Shown here: positions 50,333-60,749 of the stretch, piece by piece | How the letters are laid out: the number at the start of each line of letters is the position of its first letter | Position numbering within the stretch: the stretch's first letter is position 1 | Origin: Fulvia fulva | Taxonomy: Eukaryota; Ascomycota; Dothideomycetes; Mycosphaerellales; Mycosphaerellaceae | Length of the DNA stretch: 64,000 bases | Assembly (NCBI RefSeq): GCF_020509005.1 | Contig: NC_063012.1 | Span: 2,604,001 to 2,668,000, forward strand | Direction: 5' to 3' | Program-made: the position numbers and the translations under genes | The notes under the pieces: generated by a model | The model's database searches: none | What the model was told of the DNA's origin: nothing | Seen by the model: only the letters and a program-made list of their open reading frames with translations

Positions 50333-50651
50333 ATGAACATCGCCACAGACAGACCGCTGCTTTGCGGCTTGCCCGACGTCTTCTCGTAAAAGGCGACTAT
50401 CGTCACCGAGTATAACGGTGTGCAGATCCGCCCTCACACCCGTGGATGCCCACTTCACAAAAACAGGCGAATTGTTCCTGGCCGAGATGAGAGAAGTTCC
50501 GCCCTTCGATCTACTCTGCAAGGCATTAGTAGAGCTCAAACCAAAAGACATCATCTTCATTGACTTGCTGTACACACTTCTGGTTCACGTCAGCACATCT
50601 AGGAACTTCTACAGTTTGTTTTCCCACTCCCTGCACAGTCGCATTGCATGA
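50333..50651 (+). CDS. Possible small two-exon gene of unknown function (92 aa)
   Basis: I do not recognise this protein. ATG 50,333 opens MNIATDRPLLCGLPDVFS. A GTAAAA donor at 50,386 and a GTGCAG acceptor ending at 50,425 would remove 40 bp and join in frame to a stretch with coding-like codon use (TGELFLAEMREVPPF, then LVELKPKDIIFIDLLYTLL) ending at 50,651. A 40-bp intron is short for fungi, so the model is tentative. It lies only about 110 bp inside the non-RIPed side of the repeat boundary and could be the remnant of a gene cut by the repeat block. Alternatives are a 5' exon of something else or chance. Confidence 0.3.
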
Positions 50652-50879
50652 GCAGTCAGCCTCGACCGGTCAACCACTTTCGATGAGATCTGTATATCAC
50701 TACCCAGTTTCAGTCAGAGGAATGCAAAGAAGTGCAACGTGGATCCCTTGCGTACTTGGCGCCGCCTCGATCTTTTCGAAGACGTAGCATTCGGAGCATA
50801 GTCAGCGCCGACAGGTCTGGAGGCGTATCCGCCATAATTGCAGAAGCATCTCTATTGTACAGGCGCTGTCCTGTCAGCC

Positions 50880-53214
50880 ATGGCACCTTTGCAAACAAGC
50901 CCGTACGCCACGATAGCGGTGCCGCTGTATAGCACGACCAACACGCAGGCCGCCACACTCATTCGTGTAGACCCACCCATGAACAGCACGTCGCCAGATT
51001 CACAAGCTTCGACAAATCAGAGTAAGGACAGCGCATATGTGCCGACTTCCCAAGGCCAGCTTGCGAATAGGACGACCAACGCCACTCGAAAGAAGCAGTC
51101 GCGAGCATCGAGGCAATGCGAGACTCAAGGTGCTCCAACATCTAACACGACCTCTTTGCGATTCTTCGTGGTCGACAACCCAGATAAGCTCAAGGATAAG
51201 CATCAGATGCGAGAGAACCGCAAACATGTCATGAATGACTATCTGTCAAAGGAGAGACGAAAGCCGGGAAGCACTGATGTCCGTGCCACTGGAAGTGCCA
51301 ACAGCAGCGGGAAACGCAAACGACCGCAGTCTCAATCGTCAGCACGGTCTGAGAACCCCAGCGCCCCTGGCGTTATTTTCAAAGCAGGAACAGTCTCAGA
51401 CTCGTTGCAAAGCTCCGCCAGCCCTCCAGCGGCATCTCAGGTTCCAGTAATATCTAATGGTACTCAACATTCAGCGAATGCCGCAGAAGAAGTCAATCCG
51501 GCGTCCGAGTTGCCCCGGACGACACCACGTAGAGTCATTCGATTTGCAGATGATGAAACCCCTTTGGTGAGAGGCATTGCTGGAGGCTTCAACAATTCAC
51601 GTTACTTGCGTACCTCAGCAGGAGATGTGCCCATGCCAGTAGCCCGTCTTGGAAGCTCGCTGAACCCTTTTAACACATGGCCGACACTTTCGGATCCATC
51701 CTTGGATGTAGAACAACTGAAGTGGAGCTGTAAGCATCACAATCTACGAAGCATGCTCGCGAGCTAACGATATACCAGGCAGTCGCAAATTTGGCAGTCG
51801 CGGCATCGTAGCACATTGGGTACCCAGCCTTCTCAAGGCAAAACATGCCTTCCTGAGCACCATCTGCATATCATCCTCACACGACGACGTCATGATGAGA
51901 GGCTTGCAGGCCCCCCACGAGAGACTACGCTACGGCTCGACAGATGGCATCAAAGTGCGTACAGAGGTCATATCGATGATTAACGATGCTCTCGCAGATC
52001 CGAAACAGCAAGCGGCAGACGCCACAATCGTAGCCGTGCTCCACCTCCTGAATAGCGAGGTCATGGGTGGTGATGATCAGACCATGTCGGTACATCAGCG
52101 AGGTCTCCATCAGATGATTCGCAGAAGAGGAGGACTGGAATATCTTGGTGTCGATGGAGAGCTGGCTGTATTATCAACAATGTAGGCACAGGTTTCTTGT
52201 GATGACATCGTCAGACTAACAAGCAGTAGGGTAATGTACCTCATATCCGCCCTACGAGAAACCGAGCCACATGCAGACTTCGTCACCTTCGCCGCACAAA
52301 AACGCGCAAAGCCTGGAACCGACTTACGTCAACTGCCAGAATCCCCAATCTACTGCAGAATGTCCGGCTACCATACCATAACCCGATCAATCCCTCCCGA
52401 GCATCCGACACATAAGCTGCTGGAGTCATTACGACTGCTGACCAATAGCTACGTACGTCGATCTGATGCCTCCTTCATAAGTCCATTGACTCCCATACAC
52501 GTCAATGCATCCTGGGATCAGTCCACGAATAGCGTTCTTACTCATCGGGACGCGATCTTTGCCACAATACCGGCGGAGGATCGACCGGACGACTTTAAGA
52601 ACGCGAGCGAGAGGTATCAGTTCGAGGCGGTGCGGTTGGTTGGGCTTGTTTATGCTTACGCGCTGGCGAACGAAGTACCTTTCTCCAAAGCAGCAGCAGA
52701 ACTCGGCGGCTTCACCGCAGCATCCACCAGAAATCCCACCACGAACCCACCACCACGCTCCACCAGCCCCACACCAGAAAACATGAGCTGGCACCTCCTC
52801 ATCAAATCCGCCCTAGTCTGCACAAACCTCAGCGACTGCTGGGGCCACTTGGCCGGCGTTCTCTTCTGGGCCGTGATCGTAGCAGGCGCATGCGCAAACC
52901 CTCAGGCAAACAAGCAGAACACGCAGAATCCCGAGGAAGATGAAGAAGGGCGAAAGTGGCTAGCTGCTATCGCTGTGAGATGTTCGATTGTCATGGGGTT
53001 TGAGCACGGGGGTCCGTTGCTGGAGACGTTGAAGAGGATGGTGGGGATTGAGAGGAGTCTTGGAAGGGTGGAGGGGGAAGGGGTGGTGGTGAACAGTGGT
53101 GGTGGTGGTGGTGGTTTGGAGTTGGGTGAGGGAGGAGTGATGGGACCTCGGGTGCCGGTGGTGCAGGGGACGTTTTCGGATTTTGCGGCGGATTTTATGA
53201 GTGGGTGTGTATGA
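50880..53214 (+). CDS. Fungal transcription-factor-like protein (Fungal_trans_2 type), three exons, 746 aa
   Basis: Exons are 50,880-51,729, 51,779-52,181 and 52,227-53,214. Intron 1 has GTAAGC, branch GCTAACG and CAG. Intron 2 has GTAGGC, branch CTAAC and CAG. The joined frame is open for 746 codons. The ATG at 50,880 has good context (GCCATGG). Residues about 95-123 read FVVDNPDKLKDKHQMRENRK followed by HVMNDYL, a motif typical of fungal regulators carrying the Fungal_trans_2 (PF11951) region. No Zn2Cys6 cluster is visible. The middle part (LLNSEVMGGDDQTMSVHQRG, then LHQMIRRRGGLEYLG) fits that helical domain. The C-terminus has a glycine run encoded by a GGT repeat. Probably nuclear; target genes unknown. 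It is the first solid gene beside the transposon block and might be subject to silencing spread (inference). Confidence 0.82.
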
Positions 53215-53950
53215 ATGGACGATTGACGACGATGGGACGATGATGTAGAGCTATGAGATGAGACGAAGTCAGTGATCGTAAATTGTTGAGCACGTGGGAC
53301 ACGCCAAGTAGGATGACACTTCACTTACAAATTCAGTATTCACATGCTTCGTATCCATGGCCCCGATCACGACAGGATCCGCAGCGGATCCTAGCATCAC
53401 TCGCCAGACCCTTGGGACTGACTATACTGCAGTACACGTATCGCACAGTATACCGCAACCCCCGTATGTCATCACAAACGAATCGACATACACAGCTTTC
53501 TTCACGTGCGTCCGGGCAAGAGCATTGTATGGCCTGATCTACATACGTCGCCTGCTGTCTTCTATACGCGGGCGGTTTGTATTGCTCTCATGTGCATGAA
53601 AGGTGCTTCTCAAATCTGTGTGTAACGTTTGCATCGTCTCATACTGCTCGAATCGTATATGGCATTATCCGTAACGACATGGCCACATCTTGAGATTAAC
53701 TGCATCTTGATGTGGCGCACTCCTGGGGCCTTCAAGCCTGCCGGCATTCGTAACCATGATGCCGACTACAGTCTGCCTTTCCATGATTCCAGGACAGAAT
53801 ATGAATGCATGAAATAGTCTGAGATTCTCCACAAGTAAGCCTTGACGTCCGTGCGACATCTCTTCGCATATCGAACCCTACCAGTCACATGCTTAGCGCT
53901 GCTCCTAGACCTGTTGTCTGGAGACAATGGACCATGAGTATGGCCACTAG
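53215..53950. other. Intergenic, no gene supported
   Basis: 3' flank of the transcription-factor-like gene. Short open frames on both strands have neither ATG contexts nor motifs that convince. At 53,910-53,930 there is a weak resemblance to one arm of the hairpin units that follow. Confidence 0.5.
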
Positions 53951-55330
53951 GTATATAGACTCCCACAAATCCAGTGTCTCTCAACAATCGCCACAGGCTG
54001 AATGGCATTTCCACTCCTCGGTGGGTGGGTGGTTGGGCACGACCTGCGCCGCGACGACGAAAGGCGTTGTGATACAGGTCATACTCTGCCGGACCCTTCG
54101 GCCTGTGGTCGTTGTTCCATCTACTGTTCCTTTTCCGACGTAAACGTATCTTTTGCACATCGTCCGGCTATCTTCCTATCTGCTGCGGGCGGTGATGGAG
54201 GTATAGGTACTGGCTCACTGTCACCATCGCTGGACAATCACCACAGGTTGAACTGTTCCCCTTGCCACTGGTAGGTGAGTGGAAGATCTGACCGTCATTC
54301 CCATTCGATGACGGTTGTCATCGTTTGAGGCGCTGTGTGGTTGGGCCCAAGTCGTTCGACCTGTGATGGTTGTTCTCCTTTTGGCTCGTTGTTTTGTCTT
54401 GGTCGCTGACGCTTTGGCCAGCGAGCATGGCATCAATTCTTTGAGTACCGCCATCGCCATCCCATATCCTCGTCACATTGGTGGTGCGTGCGCTATCGAA
54501 GTTAGCTTTTCACATGATCACGCGGCAATGAGGTTTGTGACAATATAGATTTCTCAAATTGCAACACCTCTCGACAGTCGTCACAGGTTGAACGGCATCC
54601 CTTGTCCTACGTGGGCGAGTGGTAGGGCTGGTCGTCATTGCCACGCGATGATGATCGTCATCAGACTGCAAGTCGAGCGCCCTAAGTCGTTCGACCTGTG
54701 ATGAGTGTTCCGCTTTTTGCCTCCGTAACGTCTTTGTTACTGACCAAATGTTTTGCAACTGTGAGTCAAAGGCCGGTGTGATAGCTGATCCGTGCGATAG
54801 CCATGGATGTCAAGGGAGATGTTCCTGGAACACGTCAGCAGCCAAAAGCATCCTGATTCGTTGGAAGTACTCACGTTCATTCCTTCTTGATACCTGTCGT
54901 GTCTCATCACGGACCAAGCGGCTCAGACTTCACGCCGCAGGGGCAGGCGGTAAATCTCGCGGGCCAATTTGCAGGCGTGTGGAAGCCGTCATATACTTGT
55001 GGTATGACCGGCGCGCGTGTTCGATCTGTGACGATTGTTCGTTTTGCTTTCTGCATATTCGCTAGGCTTAGCCATACCATCTCGATTAGCCATAGTTGGA
55101 CAATGAGACGGGAGGTATCCTCGACTCCACCCGTTCCTGTGAGTGTATACATAGATACTCAAATTTAAACCTCCCGACAATCGCCACAGGTTGAATGGCA
55201 CAAGGCTTCCCCTCTATGCGTGAGTGGTAGTGACTATTCCACCAGCCTCGGACGCAAGCTAGCATCAGCAGGTAGTTGAGGGAAGATGCCTAGCCATTCA
55301 ACCTGTGGTGGTTGTTCTTTTTGCTATTTC
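53951..55330. repeat. Array of five diverged inverted-repeat (hairpin) units
   Basis: A motif of about 24 bp, core CCATTCAACCTGTGG, occurs in alternating orientation. Left arms (reverse orientation) lie at 53,982-54,006, 54,232-54,255, 54,572-54,596, about 54,893-54,920 (strongly decayed) and 55,175-55,200. Right arms lie at 54,091-54,119, 54,352-54,376, 54,686-54,710, 55,016-55,040 and 55,293-55,317. Unit 5 is the best: 21 or more of 24 bases pair around a loop of about 92 bp. Left arms are preceded by a TATAGA-type stretch with CAAATT or similar, and right arms are followed by TTTTTGC-like sequence. The loops share GTGAGTGGTAG and GTCGTCATT blocks. Spacing of right arms is about 250-330 bp. 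No protein reading explains it. It may be a tandem hairpin repeat, decayed MITE-like elements, or structured non-coding RNA. Confidence 0.75.
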
Positions 55331-55591
55331 ATGTCCTTTTGCGTCAGTTTGTTCGAGCTGGCATTGTCTGATGGTGCGTGTTATTGCGATTCGTCGATAT
55401 GCTGCCTCGAGCGAGTTGAAGAGAGACTTGATGTCAATATGCCATATCCATTCATGAGTGTCGTACATACCACTTCACTTCCCTCACCTCCACACCTAAA
55501 AATGCAATGGTGCATGCTACACGCTGTAACCTCCACAGATCCTAATCTGACAAACATATATCCCACCCAATGCAACACCACCATCCCCTCT
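55331..55591. other. Intergenic between hairpin array and GID4 3' end
   Basis: About 260 bp. The last part is C-rich (ctccacccaccccctctcc near 55,608 already belongs to the GID4 coding end). No terminator or polyadenylation signal could be fixed with confidence. Confidence 0.4.
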
Positions 55592-57944
55592 TCACCGTAA
55601 CTCAACCTCCACCCACCCCCTCTCCCCCCCACCCCCCTTCAACCTAAGACACTGATACGGCGTACTCATGGGATCAAAATACAGCCCTTCCACACTCCCA
55701 TCACTCCTCCGCATGCTAACATAATAGAACCCACTAATCGTCAACCCATGGCCCCTATCCTGATCCCCCTGTCTCTCCGCCTCTGTACATGAGTCCTCTT
55801 TCCCATGGACGAAACATCGTTCCTTCCAGCGCATGAAAATGTATTCCTGGTGGATCGCGTCCATGCGGCCCTTCGATAGTAATAGACGGGCCATTTCTTC
55901 GGAGGAAGAGAGGGAGTTGAAGGGAGGGAGTTTCCGCCAGTTTGAGGCGGCTGTATGCGCGTTGGCGGAGGGGAAGGAGATTGTGTCGGAGAGGGTCGTG
56001 TAAGGCGTGGCGTTCTGCGGTGCGGTGGGGTGGGGACCGAAGCGTTGGGTGTCCTTAGCGCTTGGGGTGAGAAAGGAGTGGGTTGTGAGGTCGATAATGT
56101 GGCCTTCGAGGAAGGTCGTGATCGGGGCGTGTTTCTTGCCGGCCTTGGGCCGTTCGGCGGAGTTGAGAATTGAGACGCTGGCGGGGTGCTGTGGGACGTC
56201 GTACGCTTCCATTGTGCCCTGCAGGGTCATTTTCTCGGCATCTATGCTGTGGATCGTGACGCGCACTGGCCAGTGGTCGTGAGAGGGCTCGGGAGGTTTC
56301 GTGAAAAGGGCGCTCGCAGGATGCAGGGAAGGTGGTGTGAATTGGTGGGATAGCCACGGTCTTGTAGCGTCGAAAGGCTGTACTCGTGTCGAGCCGGGAG
56401 GGTGGTCAAATCCTGTCGATGTGATGCCCTGGTTGCGATAGTGCGGGTTGATTTGCTCGACTGCGTGGGAGGAAGAGCTGCTCGATGGTGATTGCAGGAG
56501 GCCGGCATTGCCACTTGTCGCATGCTGATGTCCTTCGAAAACGCTCCCTGGCTGTAACCAAGATGAAGCAGGAAGAGGCTCGAGTTCTTCAAGGTCCATC
56601 ACGAAATCGTCGTGCTTATCCGCAAAGAACTCTTTCGTGGCCAGTCCATGATCCATAGCTGCAGAGAGCGCTTCCTCATACCGACAACACGACCGCAGCC
56701 GATTCAAATACTTCAGTGCATTCTCCAGAAACTGCGAGGAAGTATTGGGGGTAGACGACGTCGCAGGCACAGGCGGTGTCGATATCCTTGGAAGTCGAGG
56801 AGCCGCATTCTCAGCCATGTACCTTCGCTGCATGACTTCTGCCCTTTCCTGCAATGTCCTCGCTCTCAGCTCACCAGCAGCCGGGGGCAGAGGCCAGGAG
56901 TCTCTGTTTGCAGATGCTCCCCCTGATCGCTGTTGTTCACTGCTGCTAGCACGACTGCTTGCGCCTCCCGCTCCAGGACTCAGCCAAGCACTGCCTCTTG
57001 CTCTTTCTTCCTCCTCGCTCAGGCCACTACGTTCCCGCTCCATGACATATCTTAGCATCCTCTCCGTGGCGGAAGGCGAGCTTTCCTGTCGTGCGCGCTG
57101 CAGCACTGCCCGACTTCGCAGACTCACCCACTCGTTCTCCCGCCTCCTTCGTTCCCGCAGTCGGTCTCGCGTATCTGTCGCATCGGAGTGCTGGTTCGTG
57201 GCTGCAGCTGTAGTGTTTGTACTCCTATCTCTTTGTTGCGGTCCGTCCTGCTGCCTCTGGCGCAAGACACGAAGAATGTCGGGATGTGTTTCCGGCTGCG
57301 AGCGTCGCAACTCTGCCAGAATCTGCTGCAGCTCGTTATCGTCCGCCTGCCCTGTCTCTTCCTGCGAAGGCGCCCAGTCGTACAATCTCTGCCTGTTCGG
57401 GGACGGTGTCCTATTCCCATACGCCGAAGCTGAAGACCCCGATGGATCGTGAATGCGGTTCAGGCGAGCAAGCACGCGCTGCAGCCGTTCTCGCCTTGAA
57501 ATGTCATCGCCAGTATCCTGCAGGACGGCAGCAGTCGCAGTGTCTATATGAGCGTCCAGTCGCCTGTGATGCTCCGTTTGATTGTCTTGCTGGCGTTCGG
57601 GTCGCGATAGGGAGTGTCTGCTGGAGGAGGCGCTGGTGCTCTCTGCGGCCTGGTCTAAGGATTCGAGCGAGTCGCGCAGGAAGCTGACATTCGCCTCGTC
57701 TGCTTCGTCGGCGGCCTGGCTACTAGTATGCAATGTCGCAGCCAGATCGGACACGGGCGAGGAGAGGTATGATAGCGGGGTGAGAGGTCGCTGGACGGAG
57801 GACTCCATGGCGCCGGATGCACTTCTCGGACTCGTCTGTGTCAAGCAATGTCAGGCGATATGCTCCATCAATGTCTTGAATGTCTCGGTGCCAGCTTACC
57901 GCATCAGAGGGAGAAGTGACTGTCGGCGTAGTGGCAGGTGGCAT
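55592..57944 (-). CDS. GID4: GID4/Vid24 homologue, substrate receptor of the GID E3 ubiquitin ligase, 762 aa
   Basis: Two exons on the minus strand: 57,944-57,900 (MPPATTPTVTSPSDA) and 57,835-55,592. The 64-bp intron has donor GTAAGC, a CTGAC branch and acceptor ACAG; the joined frame is exact. An in-frame ATG at 57,808 (GCCATGG) is an alternative start giving a protein shorter by about 25 residues. Residues 1 to about 380 are Ser/Gln/Arg-rich and look disordered, as in other filamentous fungi. The Vid24 domain occupies about 437-750: SSWLQPGSVFEGHQ, MTLQGTMEAYDVPQHP, ITTFLEGHIIDLTTHSFLTP, EYIFMRWKERCFV and LTISGFYYVSM with VEGLYFDPMSTPYQCLRL. In yeast, Gid4 binds N-terminal-proline degrons of gluconeogenic enzymes (Fbp1, Pck1, Mdh2) and docks them to the GID/CTLH complex for ubiquitylation when glucose returns. 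The sequence supports the family; the substrates here are inference. A 235-codon antisense open frame is a shadow. Confidence 0.9.
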
Positions 57945-59690
57945 GGCTGATGGTGGTCCTGTCTCCTGTCTACCTCATCGTGTTCAATGTTGTCGTCGCA
58001 AGGTTAACAGTCCAACGTACAGGTAGTCAGCACGTGCATCTCCTTGGCCCGTCTCGTCATCGCGTTGACCGTTGACCGTTGTCCTCGCTCCAGCCTCATC
58101 CGAGCGTGACATGTGCAAATGCGAAACATACGAACTACATGCCATACACAGACATATTGTGGTCACCAAGGTACCGCTGTCGCGTGAGTCTAGACTTTAC
58201 GAAGAGGCCGCTTTGCAACGATGCCGGCAACATCAACGGCACCACCCATCATGCTCATGTACAAGGCACTATACTCTCACGTATAGCTGAACATACCACA
58301 GCTAAGCACATGCACCATCACACCAAACATACCAAAGTTGAACACTCCTCAACAAGTGACAATTACTCCACTACGAAATATAGAGGCGGTTTATGTACCC
58401 TCACCACCCACAGTCCTTGCTGTGACATGGTGGTGTTATCCCTCCCAGATTCCACCAGTGAATCCAGTCAGGACATCCACTCATCCGCTGAACTCGCAGC
58501 CAGACTTCTCCCGCTGGGGGAGGATGGTAGGATGATCACTATCAAAGATTCTGACACACACATCCAAACAGCCACCAGAAATGAATCGGGGAGCCGACAC
58601 CAGTGAAGGTCGCTCCCTCCTCTTTTCTCAACATAGTCCTTGAAACTCCAACCTTTCTGTTGTGGGAGCCACTCGAAGCAAGTCTACCTCCTCCCGACTC
58701 GCGTTCGGAAACAAGCTTCGGCGATGTGCCTAGGGGCATAGCATAGTGCTGTGATTCCATGCAGCGTCCCAGGCAGTGATCGCAGACTCTCAGACTCAGA
58801 AAGTGTACCGTCCAGGTTCCATATTGTGTGGTGGTGTGGAGTGTCATATTAGGTTCCAGAGCAACCAGGACTCTGTTCGTCGTTCAAAGCCATATCGCCG
58901 ATGAGAGATCATTCCAGCTCAACGCAACCAGTGCAATCGAGAAAATCTCCATCGGAGTTCCCACTCCGAAGGTACCCTCATAACCACAGGTCGTATCCGC
59001 TGTCTGCCTACCCTCAGCCATCGACTTGGATGCATGAGGAAGCGAGACCGGAGTGTACGAACCCGAGCTTCCAGGCAGCCCTCCTCGCGGGAAACATGGC
59101 GTCCAAGAAGTGAAAGGATTGACCGTATCCAGTACGTCGTCGTGAAAGCATCCAGAATTTCCTCGCATGTACGCATAACCATAATCCAGATGTTCGTTTC
59201 CTCCCATAACAAATATCTTCCCCTTAGAGACCGCGAGGTCAAAAGTCCTGTCTTGATTGATGTGTGTGCGCATGCGCATCATTGCCTCCCGGAAACCACC
59301 GATCGCTTCGCTAAAAGACGGAACCACTGCAAATGCTCGCTTGCTAAATCCCAGATCCAGATCCGAACAATAGAGAGGAGAAAAAAAAAGGGAAACACGA
59401 GGTAGGAGGAACGCCGTCCATATGCCCACTTTTAGGTTGTGATGTTGGTAGAAAGGTCATGATGATCAACATCGGGGTATCGCATCGCATCGCATTGCAT
59501 CGCGTAAAAGAGTCATCGTGGGTATCATCTCGGGAAGAAGCGAAAACCTGTGTGCACCAGGCTTGGAAACATCCAGCAAGAGGTTGAGGGTGAGTTGAGG
59601 GAGCCGGGAAGGGCCAGAGCCCGGCGGGGTAGAAGGGGTCGTTCAACGACAGAAGGGTGGGTCCATATCGGTATGTAATCAGAACCCTTA
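57945..59690. other. Intergenic region upstream of GID4, 1.75 kb
   Basis: Contains the GID4 promoter (transcription leftwards from 57,944). Features seen: a palindromic CACGTG at 58,031-58,036 and a short tandem of GACCGTT near 58,066-58,082. Open frames at 58,079-58,606 (+) and 58,884-59,429 (-) have no ATG at their ends, no motif and unusual composition, so no gene is called. Confidence 0.5.
59480..59503. repeat. Short (CGCAT)n microsatellite
   Basis: About five pentamer units, one with a C-to-T change, in the 3' flank of the 352-aa gene. Confidence 0.8.
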
Positions 59691-60749
59691 TCATACCGTG
59701 GTGGCGTACTGCGGTGCGAAGTTGCTTTGACTCCAGCCGAAGTCGTTGAAGCCGCCCATGCTGTAGTCGCTTCCACAGTGTTGTGGCAGCGAGCTTGGCA
59801 GGGTCAGCGCTGGCATTGCGGGTACATACTGCGGTGAGCTGTAGTAATGCGATGGCGCTGAAGTGTACGGCGTGCTTAACGATGGCGTTGGCGAGGGGAG
59901 CTGAACAGCGCTGAGGTGCATATCCTGCCAGAAGCTGTTGGACTGGTTGTCGCTGCATGTCGTGGCCGTGGGAGACGGCGTTGAGGGCAGAACCTTCCAG
60001 GAGTCCACGGGCTGTGGGTGCGCAGGCGCCATTGTGTGTTGTTGAGGGCCCCACCAGTTTCCTGGTAGTGAGACGTTTGGCATGATTGGCGCTGGATGGA
60101 TGACGTCCACGATCCGCGGTGGGGGTGGAAGCAGTGGCAGGAACATGTTCATGATTGAGCTTTTGACGTCTTCCGATCGACCCTCCAGCAACTCGCCAGC
60201 ACCATCCTCCTCAATACCTTCGAGTGCGCGGACGCCAGTGCGGAACACGAACCTGTTCGTGGCCTGGACAAACTCCTCTTGCATCTTCTTGACTTGTGCT
60301 TCCTTCTCGGGCCAGCTCCAGGTACTCGCAGAGGCGTCTACCGAGTAGATGTCCTTGTGGTATTCGACTAACGATTCTATCGTTTCTGGAGTGAGCTTGA
60401 ATGCAACCTCGTGCTGTGAGACCATGTCTACGTGCACAACATAGGCCTCCACGTGGATCAGCTGGTAGTTGAACAGTGCCTCGATCAGTGGATTTGAGTC
60501 TTTTCGTAGGTCTGAATCGGGTGCCTTTGGTAGCATGAGCGAGGCCAGCGTCCAGATCGCATTACTTCCACCAAGAGTCTCGGTAAGACATCTGTGGTGT
60601 TGGGGTATGCTGTTGAGTGGCCGCTTTATCCGGTTGATGCGCTTCAGTGTTTGTGTTAACCAAGGCTCTACCTTGGAATTGAGCACAATCTCTGGACCGG
60701 ATCGAGGCGCGAAGGCCTGCGCCGAAGCCGGCAGTAGTTGTACCGGCAT
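59691..60749 (-). CDS. Hypothetical protein, 352 aa, unrecognised
   Basis: Single exon from ATG at 60,749 to TGA at 59,691. I do not recognise a named domain. Residues about 20-195 look folded and mostly helical (KVEPWLTQTLKRINRIKRPL, ALFNYQLIHVEAYVVHVDMV, KEAQVKKMQEEFVQATNRFV). Residues about 200-352 are a low-complexity Pro/Ser/Thr/Gln/Tyr-rich tail. That layout is common in fungal regulatory or adaptor proteins, but no function can be claimed. No signal peptide or membrane segment is visible. Codon use is normal for the region and no RIP effect is seen. It is separated from neighbours by more than 1.7 kb on both sides. Confidence 0.75.
   Translation of the reverse strand: MPVQLLPASAQAFAPRSGPEIVLNSKVEPWLTQTLKRINRIKRPLNSIPQHHRCLTETLGGSNAIWTLASLMLPKAPDSDLRKDSNPLIEALFNYQLIHVEAYVVHVDMVSQHEVAFKLTPETIESLVEYHKDIYSVDASASTWSWPEKEAQVKKMQEEFVQATNRFVFRTGVRALEGIEEDGAGELLEGRSEDVKSSIMNMFLPLLPPPPRIVDVIHPAPIMPNVSLPGNWWGPQQHTMAPAHPQPVDSWKVLPSTPSPTATTCSDNQSNSFWQDMHLSAVQLPSPTPSLSTPYTSAPSHYYSSPQYVPAMPALTLPSSLPQHCGSDYSMGGFNDFGWSQSNFAPQYATTV

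Noticed and set aside
56745..57452. 235-codon open frame on the plus strand
   Set aside because: It is antisense to the GID4 coding sequence, in its Ser/Gln/Arg-rich part, and has no motif; the Vid24 frame on the other strand explains the sequence.
58079..58606. 175-codon plus-strand open frame upstream of GID4
   Set aside because: No ATG at its start, His/Thr-rich composition driven by CAC/ACA repeats, and no motif.
58884..59429. 181-codon minus-strand open frame
   Set aside because: It starts at GTG, not ATG, and has no recognisable domain apart from a short kelch-like string; no splice or promoter context supports it.
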